A DNA stretch of 64,000 nucleotides from positions 62,001 to 126,000 of the forward strand of contig NZ_FUWR01000004.1 in NCBI RefSeq assembly GCF_900167465.1, written 5' to 3'. Origin of the DNA: Trichlorobacter thiogenes. GTDB lineage: Bacteria > Desulfobacterota > Desulfuromonadia > Geobacterales > Pseudopelobacteraceae. Of this stretch, positions 11,401 through 20,804 are shown in pieces. The notes under the pieces are model-generated. The model did not search any database, had not been told where the DNA came from, and was given only the letters and a program-made list of their open reading frames with translations. The translations under genes and the position numbers were made by a program. Position 1 is the stretch's first letter. The number at the start of each line of letters is the position of its first letter.

Positions 11401-13055
11401 GCTTTGCCTACAGCAGCTCCGCAACCGTTGGTGACAAGGCCGATGCCAAGCGGGTTGAGGCGCAGGTGGATCTGAACGATCTGGCTGCAGGCGCCCAGGG
11501 TAAGGCCAGTGTGTACTGGCAGGACAAGGACAAAGGATTCTCCGGTCCCGGTCAGATCAGCGCCTCAAGTGAGGCGGAGCGCAAGCAGGGCGGACGTATC
11601 ACCGCTCCGGTTGTGCCAGGTGTGGATGCTGACGTGAAGGTTGATGATCGTCAGGCTGATTCACAGACCGCCCGCAGCTTTGAGGGTACCATCAGCTGGC
11701 AGATGTTACCGGAATGGCAACTTGGGCTTGCTGCCCGCCATGATGATCGCTGGACCGCCGTTGCCAATGCCAGCTCAATCCTGTCGGAAAACGGCGAGCG
11801 GACCGATATCCAGGGCCGTGTACATTATAAGCCGCTGACTGTCGGGAAAGATGGTAAGCCGCAGCCGGGCAACTGGGATCTGTACGGCTTCCTGCAAGGT
11901 ACTGCGGAGAAAACCGGCAACCGCAGTGATAATGATCGCGGTGGTCTGGGTGGTGGCTGGCAGGTGACTGACCGGTTACGTCTGAATGCCGAGGTGTCTG
12001 GCGGCGATGGCGGTATGGGCGGTCTGTTGGGTGGTGATTACCGGGTGAACGACCGTAGTAACGTCTACCTGACCTACAGCATGGAGTCACAACGTCCTGA
12101 CACCAATGCCCGTGGCCGTTACAGCACGGCGGTAACCGGTACCAAGTACCGGATTAGTGATGAGATGGCAATCTATGGCGAAACCAAGGCCACCAGTGGG
12201 GCCGGATCAGAAAGCCTGGTGAATGCCTTTGGTCTTGATCTGTCCCCCAATGATCGTTGGACCTACGGTTTTAAGGGTGAGATCGGCGTTGTCTCTGATG
12301 CCGTGGCAGGTGACCTGAAGCGGCAGGTGGCTGGTTTTTCGCTGGGTTACAAGAAGGACAAGATCAAATATGCCGGTAACCTGGAGTATCGCCATGAAGA
12401 CGGTAGCACCAGTGAACGTCATGTCTGGCTGGTGCGCAACTCGCTTTCCTATCAGGTTGATAAGGACTGGCGCTGGTTCCAGAAGGTGAACTTCTCCATC
12501 AGCCGTAACAACCGTGGTGCCTTCTACGATGGCGACTTTGTGGAGCTGGTGACCGGCGCGGCCTATCGTCCCGTGATGAATGACCGTTTGAATGCCCTGT
12601 TCAAGTATACCTATTTCCAGGATACCCCCACAGCCGGTCAGTTGACCGCCAGCAGCCAGGTTGCAGATTATGTTCAGCGTAGCCATGTCGTGGCAGCAGA
12701 TGCCATCTATGATCTCTGCAAGTATCTGTCAGTGGGTGGTAAGGTTGGCTATCGCTACAGCCAGTTGAAGCCCAGCAAGACCGTCGGGGAGTGGTTTGAC
12801 AGCCATGCGGTGTTGGGGGTTGCCCGGGCAGACTTCCATCTGATCAGAAAGTGGGACATTATGGGTGAGTACCGCACCCTGGCCGTTACCGAGGCCAAGG
12901 ATATGCGCAGCGGCTTCCTGACCGCCGTCTACTACCACCTGCATAAGAATTTTAAGGCCGGTGTCGGCTATAACTTTACTGATTTTTCCGATGATATGAC
13001 GGATCTTTCCTACCGCAGTCATGGCTGGTTCTTTAACGTGATCGGTAAGTTCTGA
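8427..13055 (+). CDS. Outer membrane protein with SPOR-like, OmpA-like and C-terminal beta-barrel regions
   Basis: A 1,542-residue protein. Residues 1-28 are a signal peptide ending ASA. Residues about 29-105 resemble a SPOR domain (WYFIQVGAYAQ), which binds peptidoglycan. Residues about 210-330 are an OmpA-type peptidoglycan-binding domain, with GHTDN at 254-258 and NRRTEI at 321-326. Pro/Ala-rich linkers flank it. A middle region (about 400-880) looks like periplasmic beta domains. The last 600 or so residues alternate polar and aromatic residues as in a transmembrane beta-barrel and end in Phe (FFNVIGKF), the usual BAM recognition signal. It starts inside the stop codon of the giant repeat protein (ATGA overlap). 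I infer that it anchors or exports that protein. I do not recognise a named family for the whole chain. Confidence 0.8.
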   Translation: MKTIFHRTLITITLALLCSLPLLTAASAEWYFIQVGAYAQQQYVDEELDKLEKKGVKAASGRTVHGLTSVFFGDFPSRAAASKEAAGMKKGGQLEAYAIIPESELVKPPATFDQSGKRVDDSRTYLEFLPPSSERATPFGASLPGSVFMPRNQKTAVVAPAASPATPVTVATAVEPAKPAAPPVAAEGTGQKAAAAQAAPVIPAPKVVARMGDTMTGALFESGKDRLLPAAIKHLDQIVARLKGKQQIRIEVVGHTDNVRIAAKTRKIFANNQVLSEARAAAVARYLQKALEVPDAAVASSGKGESVPIADNRSEAGRARNRRTEIAIWYEDEQEPTAQQPKQQAAVAVPATPAPAAEPAKLPVPATAVAKPAVPTASVGPRIVPPVPPRGPCGAAGPSDINNLPFRITVDGQPVGKDNLMPEADRQRCVDVALDKNDIQVRFDPLEAKPALNTWSYPDGVVRGTAVEFGAYANYQAWIKNAEIRVFSGKRPSGKPLAVIPAKWDTMVSWTAPLNAPEEMVFLLRVYDRSGRFDETAPKPLRLLDKSRPHNDLEKAERERLIGWGQDSRALATIPVHGGTVTVNGKNIRPGQRVESLGTVVPVDKDGKFAVRQILPAGPHTVKVSVTDPDGSKATFSRNLTIADQDWFYVAIGDLTVGQNHTSGPAALVNADTKHYDAKTYVDGRGAFYLKGLIKGEYLLTAAADTGEQPVEDLFRNFSSKDPRYLLRRIDADRYYPVYGDDSTMVEDAPTYGKFYVRLERGDSQIMWGNFQTQWTGTELTQFSRALYGAQLKLKSTDITSFGEKKFDLSAFAAEPGTLQSRDEFRGTGGSLYYLRHLDITQGSENIWVEVRDKDSGLVLERKQLVPAQDYEMNYLQGRLLLTSPLSSVSGSGSWISTANLSGNPMYLVTTYEYVPGVTAVDGYSLGLQGRWWVGDYLRLGVTGFRQGENEQQQRLGGVDVMARYTQNTYIKAEIARSEGPGSGQQNSVDGGFAYSSSATVGDKADAKRVEAQVDLNDLAAGAQGKASVYWQDKDKGFSGPGQISASSEAERKQGGRITAPVVPGVDADVKVDDRQADSQTARSFEGTISWQMLPEWQLGLAARHDDRWTAVANASSILSENGERTDIQGRVHYKPLTVGKDGKPQPGNWDLYGFLQGTAEKTGNRSDNDRGGLGGGWQVTDRLRLNAEVSGGDGGMGGLLGGDYRVNDRSNVYLTYSMESQRPDTNARGRYSTAVTGTKYRISDEMAIYGETKATSGAGSESLVNAFGLDLSPNDRWTYGFKGEIGVVSDAVAGDLKRQVAGFSLGYKKDKIKYAGNLEYRHEDGSTSERHVWLVRNSLSYQVDKDWRWFQKVNFSISRNNRGAFYDGDFVELVTGAAYRPVMNDRLNALFKYTYFQDTPTAGQLTASSQVADYVQRSHVVAADAIYDLCKYLSVGGKVGYRYSQLKPSKTVGEWFDSHAVLGVARADFHLIRKWDIMGEYRTLAVTEAKDMRSGFLTAVYYHLHKNFKAGVGYNFTDFSDDMTDLSYRSHGWFFNVIGKF

Positions 13056-13090
13056 TCGTGTTCTGCAAGGAAGATGATTGTTGAAAACAA

Positions 13091-13119
13091 AAGGCCCTTA
13101 CCGATCTGGTAAGGGCCTT
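13091..13119. terminator. Bidirectional rho-independent terminator
   Basis: A perfect 12-bp stem, AAGGCCCTTACC with GGTAAGGGCCTT, and a 5-base loop. On the minus strand it is followed by TTTTGTTTTC, so it ends the rimO transcript. On the plus strand a weaker T-rich tail follows, and it can also end the outer membrane protein transcript. Confidence 0.85.
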
Positions 13120-13164
13120 CTTGTTGGAATTTTTGAAACGTGAATTATCCTGTAAAAGCAGTTG

Positions 13165-13290
13165 TCCACGAAGTTCACGAAGAAACACGAAGGACAACGT
13201 ATTGTTTAAAACAAAAGAGCAGTCACCTTTTGGGAATCATTTGTTTGCTGTAAATGCTTTATCTTCGTGAAACTTCGTGTCCTTCGTGGA
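13165..13290. repeat. Inverted pair of CACGAAG heptamer triplets
   Basis: The left arm (13165-13192) reads TCCACGAAG, CACGAAG, CACGAAG with 2-3 base spacers. The right arm (13263-13290) is the same pattern on the other strand. The arms are about 70 bp apart and could form a long hairpin. It lies between the terminator and the 3' end of rimO and is not coding. It has the look of a dispersed intergenic palindromic element. Confidence 0.7.
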
Positions 13291-13311
13291 TATGGACTGC
13301 TGTTTTCAGGT

Positions 13312-14661
13312 CTATTCTTCAACCATCTCCGCCACCAGGTCATAATCCGATGAGTCAGTGATCTTGCAGGTAACAATATCGCCGATATCGGCATGGCCTG
13401 AGGTGATGTAGACCTGGCCATCAATATCCGGTGCCTGGCGGCTGGTGCGCCCCTTCAGGAGCAGTTCGGTCTCTTCACTGTAGCCTTCCACAATCACCTG
13501 TTCGATCTTGCCCACCATGGCCCGGTTACGGCGGAATGAGACCCGCGCCTGGGCCTTCATCAGCTTGCGGTGACGCTCCCGTTTGACCCGTTCTGAGACC
13601 TGATCCGGCATCTCTGCTGCCGGAGTGCCATCTTCTTTTGAGTAGCAGAAGACCCCCAGCCGATCAAACTGGGCCTTTTCCACAAACTGCAGCAGGTTCA
13701 GGAAGTCATCCACCGTCTCACCGGGAAAGCCGACAATCAGGGAGGTGCGTAGGGTAATACCCGGCACTTCAGCTCGCAGGCGCTCAATCAGATCGCGGAC
13801 CTGTTGTTCACTGCTGCGGCGCTTCATCTGCCTCAGGACGTTGTCGCTGATATGCTGGATCGGAATATCCAGATATTTGCACAGCTTGGGCTCGGTCTTC
13901 AGCAGCTCAATCAGCTCATCGGTAATGCCGTCCGGGTAGGCATAGAGCAGCCGGATCCATTTCAGGTCAGGAATGGCAGCCAGTTGCCGGATCAGTTCGG
14001 CCAGGCTACTGCTACCATCCATATCAGTGCCGTAGCGGGTGATGTCCTGGGAAACCAGAATCAGTTCCCGCACGCCACCTTTTACCAGCCGTTCCGCCTC
14101 AGCCACCAGGGCATCCATGGGGCGAGAACGGTACGGACCACGTAGGGAGGGGATCACGCAGTAGGTGCAGCAGTTGGAGCAGCCTTCACCGATCTTGAGA
14201 TAGGCGTACCAGCCTGGTGATGAGTTCAACCGTGGCAGGTTTTCATCATAGATGTAGTTGGGATCGCCCACATAGCAGATCTGTCCTGTCTGGGCCGTAT
14301 GTTCGGCCAGGATCTCTGCCACACGGGGATAGTCACCGGTACCGATGAAGATATCCACCTCTTCCAACTCTTTGGCCAGCTCCTCCTGGTAGCGCTGGGG
14401 CAGGCAGCCGGCCACGATCAGGGTCTTGCAGTTGCCGTCATTTTTCCGGTCTGCCAGATCCAGAATGGCGTCGACGCTTTCTTCCCGTGCCTCTTTGATA
14501 AAGGAACAGGTGTTGACGATGATAACGTCGGCCTCTTTTTCATCCATGGTGATCTCATAGCCCTGTTGGGACAATACCCCCAGCATTACTTCGGCATCCA
14601 CCAGGTTTTTGGGGCAGCCCAGGCTGACCATGCTTACTTTTTGTTTTGCCTGATTACTCAC
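13312..14661 (-). CDS. rimO: Ribosomal protein S12 methylthiotransferase RimO
   Basis: Radical SAM enzyme that adds a methylthio group to an aspartate of ribosomal protein S12. The N-terminal MTTase domain has the three cluster cysteines C16 (SLGCPKN), C52 (NTCSF) and C86 (AGCLPQR). The radical SAM motif CxxxCxxC is C161, C165, C168 ([14 protein letters not shown]). A TRAM-like domain closes the protein. At 449 residues it has the normal family length. It appears to start at GTG 12 bp after the yajQ stop, so it is probably the last gene of the gat-che-lolA-yajQ run, ahead of the terminator at 13091. Confidence 0.95.
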   Translation of the reverse strand: MSNQAKQKVSMVSLGCPKNLVDAEVMLGVLSQQGYEITMDEKEADVIIVNTCSFIKEAREESVDAILDLADRKNDGNCKTLIVAGCLPQRYQEELAKELEEVDIFIGTGDYPRVAEILAEHTAQTGQICYVGDPNYIYDENLPRLNSSPGWYAYLKIGEGCSNCCTYCVIPSLRGPYRSRPMDALVAEAERLVKGGVRELILVSQDITRYGTDMDGSSSLAELIRQLAAIPDLKWIRLLYAYPDGITDELIELLKTEPKLCKYLDIPIQHISDNVLRQMKRRSSEQQVRDLIERLRAEVPGITLRTSLIVGFPGETVDDFLNLLQFVEKAQFDRLGVFCYSKEDGTPAAEMPDQVSERVKRERHRKLMKAQARVSFRRNRAMVGKIEQVIVEGYSEETELLLKGRTSRQAPDIDGQVYITSGHADIGDIVTCKITDSSDYDLVAEMVEE

Positions 14662-14673
14662 GGAGTCTATCCC

Positions 14674-15159
14674 CTATTCCCTGAAGTTCGTGAACTGCAT
14701 CTCTACATCAAGGTCTTTGCCCTTCAGAAGCTGGATCGTGTCCTGCAGGTCATCACGGTTCTTGCCGGTGACCCGTACCTGATCATCCTGAATCTGGGCC
14801 TGAACCTTGAGTTTGCTTTCCTTGATCACGGCGATGATCTCTTTGCCCTTTTCCTTGGATATGCCCTGTTGAACCGAGATGATCTGGCGCACCATGCCGC
14901 CAGAGGCAGGCTCTATCTTGCCGTACTGTAACGCCTTGATTGAGATATTGCGCTTCAGGAACTTGGTCTGCAGCACATCGATCACTGCCTTCAGCTTGTA
15001 ATCATCTTCAGAGAGGACCTTGACGCTGTCCTTTTCCTGGGTGATCTCACTCTTGGAACCCTTGAAGTCGTAGCGCTGCCCAATCTCTTTGATGGCCTGA
15101 TTAACTGCGTTGTCTACTTCCTGCATATCTACCTTTGATACAATGTCAAATGATGGCAT
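14674..15159 (-). CDS. yajQ: YajQ family nucleotide-binding protein
   Basis: 161 residues starting [19 protein letters not shown], the typical YajQ start, with a good GGAGGAAG ribosome site just upstream at 15162-15169; upstream in-frame codons are not used. YajQ proteins have two RNP-like folds and bind nucleotides; some homologues bind cyclic di-GMP and act as effectors. The sequence [13 protein letters not shown] near the C-terminus is typical. It lies 10 bp after lolA and before rimO, on the same strand. Family assignment is firm; the cellular role here is unknown. Confidence 0.92.
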   Translation of the reverse strand: MPSFDIVSKVDMQEVDNAVNQAIKEIGQRYDFKGSKSEITQEKDSVKVLSEDDYKLKAVIDVLQTKFLKRNISIKALQYGKIEPASGGMVRQIISVQQGISKEKGKEIIAVIKESKLKVQAQIQDDQVRVTGKNRDDLQDTIQLLKGKDLDVEMQFTNFRE

Positions 15160-15169
15160 GGACTTCCTC

Positions 15170-15883
15170 CTACGGTTTGATAATTTCGACGCCTTGCGGC
15201 ACTTTAAAGCTGAATTTTGCAGCGGAAAGGCCGCTGTTGGTCCGTATCCGGCTGTAGCTGATCCGGGTTTCAGTGCCGCTGCCATCAACTACCGTTGATG
15301 CGACCACCGGGAATGCCTCCTTTGTCTGGCCATCAGCCAACAGGGCATTGACCGCCTCTTCGTGGATGGTCAGGCGTAACCGGGACAGGATCGGGGTTGG
15401 CTTGCGGGGGGTCAGGTCAAGTAGGTAGTTGCCCTGTTTGTCACGGTTCGGCTTGGCAAATACGGCGTTGAAATCCTTTGATACGTTACCCAGTCCGGTC
15501 AGGTAGGCCATGCCGATGCTGTTGCCCCCCTTCATCATCCCTTCCAGTGAGGAAACCAGTACCTGTTTGTTCTCCGGCTGGTAGAACCAGACCTGCTTGC
15601 CGTTGGAGATGATGCTCTGCTTGGGCACGATATAATCAAAGCGGAACTGGGCGGTCCCCTGCGGGGGACGGCGCAGGGCCAGTTCGCCGTGCCCTTTCTG
15701 GGGCTTGGGAAATCCGGCCAGAGCCGTGGTCTGGCTAAAGCTGGCCTGCAGGTCCTGCAGTGAGGCATAGCCTTGTTCCAGGGTGGCGATGACCTGTTGT
15801 AGGGTGGCCTCGGCAGCCAGGGCCGGGTTGGAGCTGCAACAGAGTAAAACGGCAAGTACACAGGTGCTGATGAGCTGTTTCAT
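15170..15883 (-). CDS. lolA: Outer membrane lipoprotein carrier protein LolA
   Basis: Periplasmic chaperone that takes lipoproteins from the inner membrane LolCDE complex to the outer membrane. It has 237 residues with a signal peptide ending in PALAA (about residue 24), then the LolA pattern [11 protein letters not shown], the FRFDY strand, [11 protein letters not shown] and a C-terminal [14 protein letters not shown]. Length fits the family. It starts 3 bp after the cheA stop, with GGAG upstream, so it is probably cotranscribed with the chemotaxis pair. Confidence 0.9.
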   Translation of the reverse strand: MKQLISTCVLAVLLCCSSNPALAAEATLQQVIATLEQGYASLQDLQASFSQTTALAGFPKPQKGHGELALRRPPQGTAQFRFDYIVPKQSIISNGKQVWFYQPENKQVLVSSLEGMMKGGNSIGMAYLTGLGNVSKDFNAVFAKPNRDKQGNYLLDLTPRKPTPILSRLRLTIHEEAVNALLADGQTKEAFPVVASTVVDGSGTETRISYSRIRTNSGLSAAKFSFKVPQGVEIIKP

Positions 15884-15886
15884 GGT

Positions 15887-17521
15887 TTAGTTCTCCGTAC
15901 AAAGCCTGCCGACGCAGGCAGTTGGGTCAACAATAAAGACAATCTGGCCGTTGCCCAGCAGGCAGGAGCCGGAGATGCCGCGCAGATCTGTCAGGGGATG
16001 ACGCAGGGGGCGGGTAAAGATTTCCTGCTGGCCCAGCAGACGATCCACCAGTAGTCCGATCGGCTGCTTGTTTGATTCAGCCAGTAGTATCGGCAGTATT
16101 GCGTTGTCTGACAAGGTTTCACGCTGCCGGAAAAAACGGGGCAGGTTGCGGAGCGGTATCTCTGTGCCATCACGCAGCAGATACAGATCGCGCCCCTTCT
16201 GGATAATCTCGTTGCGCTGTACCTCGCAGGTGCTGGTAATGGCGCTGACCGGCACTGCCAGCTGGAGCTCACCACAGGCTACCATCAGGGCATGAATGAT
16301 GGCCACGCTGATCGGCAGCCGCAGGGTGATGATGGAGCCGTGCCCCGGAGTGGAGTCAATGGTCAGGGTGCCACCGATGGTCTGGATCGCATTTTGAACC
16401 ACATCCATCCCTACACCCCGGCCTGAGATGTCGGTTACGGTTGCGGCGGTTGAAAAACCGGGGCTGCAGATCAGCAGCAGGATCTCCTGTGCTGTCAGAT
16501 CGGCTGCCTGTTGTTCATTCAAGAGGCCCTGGCTAATCGCCTTGGAGCGGATTCGTGCCGGGTCCATACCCCGTCCGTCATCCCGAACCTCCAGCAGTAC
16601 CTGGTCAGCCAGTCGGCTGACGCTGAGGGAGAGGCTGCCGACCGGTGGCTTGCCGCAGGCCACCCGTTCTGCCGGGGTCTCTAATCCGTGGTCAACGGCG
16701 TTACGCAGCAGGTGTACCAGCGGTTCAATGATTTGCTCCAGTACTCCCCGGTCCAGCTCAATCGTGTCACCGTAGATCTGGAAGGTGATCTCTTTGCCAC
16801 TCTTGCGGGCCAGATCCCGTACCATGCGGGGATACCGCTCGGCAATTGATCCAAACGGCAGCATCCGGGCCTGGAATACCTCGTTTTGGAGTTGTCTGAG
16901 CAGGGTGGAAAGCTCTTTTAGCGGCGCTTGAAGCTGGTCAGCCTGATTGTGGTTGGTCCAGTCTTCCAGAGTGTGACGTACCGTCAGCAGCTCGCCGGAA
17001 ATGGTGACCAGTCGGTCAAGCAGCGCGGTGCGGACCCGGGTGGTGCTGTTTTCATCGCTGGCGCGGAAAAGAGACTCAGCTGGCTCTGCTGCCGGTTTGA
17101 TCTGGCTGGCAGTAGGCGTGGGATCTGTCGCTGCTGCCTCTTCTGCCGCTGCGGTATGGTTGCGGATCCGGCTGGCCAGATCGTCACTGTCCGGCAGTTC
17201 TCCCCCCTGTGCCACCAGCGCCACCAACTGCTCCAGGGTGTCAATGGCAGCCAGCATCAGGTCCACCGTGTTACGGGTAGGGCTGAAATGGCCATCGCGG
17301 ATCTGGGACAGCAGGTCTTCCAGGGCATGGGAGAGGGTGGTGATCGGGCCAAGCTGCATGGTGGCAGCCATCCCCTTCAGGGAGTGGGCATGGCGGAACA
17401 TCTCGTTGATGCTGTCGGAGTCGGCAGCTCCTTCTTCACAGCGCATGCTTAATGTGCCAAGAGTGGTCAGATGTTCACGGGCTTCACTGACAAACAGGTC
17501 CCGGTAGCGGGAGATATCCAT
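15887..17521 (-). CDS. cheA: CheA-type histidine kinase, short form
   Basis: Two-component kinase of chemosensory type, 544 residues. The N-terminal Hpt domain has phospho-acceptor His46 in FRHAHSLKGMA. A short linker follows and no P2 (CheY-binding) domain is visible. Then come a dimerisation region, the ATPase domain with N, G1 and G2 boxes (LLRNAVDHGLE, DDGRGMD, GRGVGMDVV), and a CheW-like domain at the C-terminus. It is 2 bp from the CheY-like gene and follows gatB on the same strand. No receptor, CheW, CheR or CheB gene is near, so the input and output are unknown. The assignment to CheA architecture is clear. Confidence 0.92.
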   Translation of the reverse strand: MDISRYRDLFVSEAREHLTTLGTLSMRCEEGAADSDSINEMFRHAHSLKGMAATMQLGPITTLSHALEDLLSQIRDGHFSPTRNTVDLMLAAIDTLEQLVALVAQGGELPDSDDLASRIRNHTAAAEEAAATDPTPTASQIKPAAEPAESLFRASDENSTTRVRTALLDRLVTISGELLTVRHTLEDWTNHNQADQLQAPLKELSTLLRQLQNEVFQARMLPFGSIAERYPRMVRDLARKSGKEITFQIYGDTIELDRGVLEQIIEPLVHLLRNAVDHGLETPAERVACGKPPVGSLSLSVSRLADQVLLEVRDDGRGMDPARIRSKAISQGLLNEQQAADLTAQEILLLICSPGFSTAATVTDISGRGVGMDVVQNAIQTIGGTLTIDSTPGHGSIITLRLPISVAIIHALMVACGELQLAVPVSAITSTCEVQRNEIIQKGRDLYLLRDGTEIPLRNLPRFFRQRETLSDNAILPILLAESNKQPIGLLVDRLLGQQEIFTRPLRHPLTDLRGISGSCLLGNGQIVFIVDPTACVGRLCTEN

Positions 17522-17523
17522 GG

Positions 17524-17889
17524 CTAGTGGGCTTCCAGTTGTTTAAGTACGGCAGCAACGGTTTCCTGGGTAAACGGTTTCTGCAGATAGGCTGCAGCAC
17601 CATGCTGCAGCGCCTTCTGGATGGTCTGTTCCTGGGAGATGGAGGAACAGATGATGACGTTTGTTGCCGGCAGACTGCAACGGATATCATCCAGTATCTC
17701 GATGCCGTTGGCATCAGGCAGGATGATATCCAGAAAGATCAGATCAGGTGTGACCGTGTGCAGGTATCGTTGGGCCTCAAGGCCGCTGCCAGCCTCAGCT
17801 ATTGTGTGATACCCGCAGTCTTCCAGCATGTTACGCAGGACCGTGCGGATGAACAGGGCATCATCGACAATCATGACGGTTTGAGGCAT
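17524..17889 (-). CDS. CheY-like single-domain response regulator
   Basis: 121-residue receiver domain without an output domain. Acidic residues D9 and D10, phospho-acceptor D54 (IFLDIILPDANG), Ser82/Ser83 at the Thr/Ser position and K104 (LQKPF) are all present. A GGAG ribosome site precedes the ATG. It is directly upstream of, and nearly touches, the CheA gene, so it is the likely phosphorylation partner. The target (motor, enzyme or other protein) cannot be read from the context. Confidence 0.92.
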   Translation of the reverse strand: MPQTVMIVDDALFIRTVLRNMLEDCGYHTIAEAGSGLEAQRYLHTVTPDLIFLDIILPDANGIEILDDIRCSLPATNVIICSSISQEQTIQKALQHGAAAYLQKPFTQETVAAVLKQLEAH

Positions 17890-17906
17890 GGTGTTCTCCA
17901 GAGGGA

Positions 17907-19334
17907 CTATCCTGCCAGTTTCTGTTTCAGAAGGTCGTTGACCACCGCCGGATTGGCCTTGCCCTTCATCGCCTTCATCACCTGACCGACAAAGAAGCCA
18001 AAGACCTTGTCCTTGCCGCCACGGTATTCCTCAACCTGTCCCATGTTGGCGGCCATGATCTGGTCTATGGCGGTCTCTATGGCGCCGGTGTCAGAGACCT
18101 GGGCCAACCCTTGCTGCTCAACAATGGCTGCTGCTTCGCCGCCGTTTTTCCACAGCTCTTCAAAGACCTTCTTGGCAATAGTACCAGAAATAGTGCCGCC
18201 ATCAATCAGCTTGATCAAATCAGCCAGTTGAACAGGGGAGACCGGGCTTTTCTCAACGGCAATCCCGTTGTCATTCAGAGAACGGGTCAGCTCACCCATG
18301 ATCCAGTTGGCAGCTGATTTGGCATTGTTGCAGGACTGGGCGCACTGTTCAAAATAGTCGGCCAGCGGGCGTGATGAGGTCAGCACATCGGCATCATACT
18401 CCGGCAGGCTGTAGTCAGTCAGGAAACGGTTGAATTTGGTCTCCGGCAGCTCAGGTAGATCGCCCTTGACCCGCTTGATCCAGTCGTTAGAGATCACCAC
18501 CGGCACCAGATCCGGGTCTGGGAAGTAGCGGTAGTCGTGGGCCTCTTCCTTGCCCCGCATGGAACGGGTGACCCCTTTGTTGGGATCGAACAGGCGGGTT
18601 TCCTGTACCACCTTGCCGCCATCCTCGATCAGTTCACACTGCCGGGAAATCTCGTACTCAATGGCGGCCTTGACAAACTTGAAGGAGTTGACGTTCTTGA
18701 TCTCTGCCCGTGTGCCGAAGGTGTCGGAACCAACCGGCATAACCGAGATGTTGGCATCACAGCGGAAGGAGCCTTCCTCCATGTTGCCATCGCAGATCCC
18801 CAGGTAGGTCACAATCTGGTACAGCTTTTTCAGGTAGGCCACCGCCTCATCGGCAGTGCGCATATCCGGCTCAGAGACCACTTCCAGTAAAGGAGTTCCT
18901 GCCCGGTTCAGGTCTACCCCGGAGCCGCCCCCCTGGCCGTGGACCAGCTTGCCGGCATCCTCTTCCATATGGATTCTCGTAATACCGATCCGCTTGGTCT
19001 GATCACCCACCGCAATATCCAGATGACCGGCCAGGCAGATCGGCAGATCAAACTGGCTGATCTGGTAGCCCTTGGGCAGGTCAGGATAGAAGTAGTTCTT
19101 GCGGGCAAAGATGTTGGTGGGGGTGATAGAACAGTTGGTGGCCAAACCGGCCATAATGGCAAACTCCACCACCTTCTGGTTCAGCACCGGCAGGGCGCCG
19201 GGCAGGGCCAGGCAGACCGGGCAGGTGTTCAGGTTGGGCTCAGCGCCAAAACGGGTGGAACAGCCGCAGAAGATCTTGCTGTCTGTCTTCAGTTGTACGT
19301 GGACCTCAAGTCCGATAACCGGTTGGAATTTCAT
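17907..19334 (-). CDS. gatB: Aspartyl/glutamyl-tRNA amidotransferase subunit B
   Basis: 475 residues starting [15 protein letters not shown]. GatB phosphorylates and transamidates misacylated Glu-tRNA(Gln) or Asp-tRNA(Asn) using ammonia from GatA. Signature phrases include RPLIAxx-like [17 protein letters not shown] (metal-binding cysteines), [14 protein letters not shown] and HMEEDAGK. The C-terminal YqeY-like tail ([19 protein letters not shown]) is complete. The ATG overlaps the gatA stop (ATGA), so translation is coupled. Confidence 0.96.
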   Translation of the reverse strand: MKFQPVIGLEVHVQLKTDSKIFCGCSTRFGAEPNLNTCPVCLALPGALPVLNQKVVEFAIMAGLATNCSITPTNIFARKNYFYPDLPKGYQISQFDLPICLAGHLDIAVGDQTKRIGITRIHMEEDAGKLVHGQGGGSGVDLNRAGTPLLEVVSEPDMRTADEAVAYLKKLYQIVTYLGICDGNMEEGSFRCDANISVMPVGSDTFGTRAEIKNVNSFKFVKAAIEYEISRQCELIEDGGKVVQETRLFDPNKGVTRSMRGKEEAHDYRYFPDPDLVPVVISNDWIKRVKGDLPELPETKFNRFLTDYSLPEYDADVLTSSRPLADYFEQCAQSCNNAKSAANWIMGELTRSLNDNGIAVEKSPVSPVQLADLIKLIDGGTISGTIAKKVFEELWKNGGEAAAIVEQQGLAQVSDTGAIETAIDQIMAANMGQVEEYRGGKDKVFGFFVGQVMKAMKGKANPAVVNDLLKQKLAG

Positions 19335-20788
19335 AATGCTGCCTTCTTGGTATGCCACTGGGTGGCTTGTTCAAAATCAAAAGCCGCTCGCAGGATGCTC
19401 TCTTCGCCAAAGGGGCGTCCCAGCAGTTGCAGGCCGATCGGCAGGCCGTTGGCACTTATTCCAGCCGGAACCGAGATGCCGCAGATACCGGCCAGGTTAA
19501 CCGGGATGGTGAAGATATCGGACAGGTACATCTGCAGCGGGTCAGCGGTCTTTTCACCGATCTTGAAGGCCGGGGTGGGGGCCACCGGGGTCAGCAGCAG
19601 GTCTACGGACTTGAATGCCTCGATGAAGTCTTGCTGGATCAGGGTGCGCACCTTCTGTGCCTTGATGTAGTAGGCATCATAGTAGCCGGAGGAGAGGGCG
19701 TAGGTGCCCAGCATGATCCTGCGTTTGACTTCAGCCCCGAATCCTTCTGAACGGGACTGCATCATCAGGTCGATCAGGCCGGAACTCTCTTTGGCGCGGT
19801 GGCCAAAGCGGACCCCTTCGTAGCGGGCCAGGTTGGAGCTGGCCTCAGCAGTGGCGATCAGGTAGTAGGTGGCCACGGCATAGTTGGTGTGGGGCAGCGA
19901 AACCTCTACAAACTCTGCACCAAGCTGGCGATAGACCGCAATGGCCTGATCCATGGCTCGTTGCACATCAGGATCAAGCCCCTCTATAAAATACTCTTTG
20001 GGCAGGCCGATCTTAAGCCCTTTGACGCCTTGTTTCAGTGCTGCCATGTAGTCCGGCACCGGACAGTCTACGCTGGTAGAGTCCTTGGGGTCGTGTCCGG
20101 CAATGACTCTCAGCAGTAGGGCTGCATCAGTCACATCGCGGGTCATGGGGCCGACCTGATCCAGTGAGGAGGCATAGGCTATTACGCCGTAGCGGGAGAC
20201 CCGGCCATAGGTAGGCTTGAGGCCAACACAACCGCAGTGGGAGGCAGGCTGGCGGATGGAGCCGCCGGTGTCAGTGCCCAGGGTGGCTACGGCCTGTTGC
20301 GCGGCAATGGCGGCTGCAGAACCGCCGGATGAACCACCGGGGATATGCTCGCGGTTCCAGGGGTTGCGGGTCGGGCCAAAGGCACTGTTCTCGCAGGAGG
20401 AGCCCATGGCAAATTCATCCTGATTCAGCTTGCCAAGCAGGACGGCGCCTTGGGACTTCATTCTGGCCCAGGCAGTGGCATCATAGGGGGCGATGAAGTT
20501 GTCCAGCATCTTTGAGGCGCAGGTGGTGCGTACCCCTTCAGTCAGAAATATATCTTTCAGCGCCACCGGAATGCCGGTCAGGGGGGAGCAGTCACCGGAT
20601 GCAATCCGCTGGTCTGCTGCCGCTGCATCAAGCAGTGCCTGCTCTTTGGTGACGGTGATAAAGGCATTAATGGACGGGTCGGTGGATTCAATCCGGTTTA
20701 AAAAAGAATTGGTGATCTCAACCGAGGAGACCTGGCGTGCCTGTAACTGGCCCTGCAGGTCATGGATAGTCTGTTCGTAGAGTTCCAT
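19331..20788 (-). CDS. gatA: Aspartyl/glutamyl-tRNA amidotransferase subunit A
   Basis: Amidase-signature enzyme that frees ammonia from glutamine for the GatCAB complex. It has 485 residues. The catalytic triad is visible: K78 (PVALKDI), cis-Ser153 (PGGSSGGSA) and Ser177 ([11 protein letters not shown]). The gene sits between gatC and gatB in one operon (C-A-B). The presence of GatCAB implies that at least one of Gln-tRNA or Asn-tRNA is made by the indirect route. Confidence 0.97.
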   Translation of the reverse strand: MELYEQTIHDLQGQLQARQVSSVEITNSFLNRIESTDPSINAFITVTKEQALLDAAAADQRIASGDCSPLTGIPVALKDIFLTEGVRTTCASKMLDNFIAPYDATAWARMKSQGAVLLGKLNQDEFAMGSSCENSAFGPTRNPWNREHIPGGSSGGSAAAIAAQQAVATLGTDTGGSIRQPASHCGCVGLKPTYGRVSRYGVIAYASSLDQVGPMTRDVTDAALLLRVIAGHDPKDSTSVDCPVPDYMAALKQGVKGLKIGLPKEYFIEGLDPDVQRAMDQAIAVYRQLGAEFVEVSLPHTNYAVATYYLIATAEASSNLARYEGVRFGHRAKESSGLIDLMMQSRSEGFGAEVKRRIMLGTYALSSGYYDAYYIKAQKVRTLIQQDFIEAFKSVDLLLTPVAPTPAFKIGEKTADPLQMYLSDIFTIPVNLAGICGISVPAGISANGLPIGLQLLGRPFGEESILRAAFDFEQATQWHTKKAAL

Positions 20789-20804
20789 AGATGTATTCTC
20801 GTAG

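Noticed and set aside
18939-19670. Plus-strand open frame of 243 codons opposite gatB and gatA
   Set aside because: It crosses the junction of two certain genes and has no features of a real protein.
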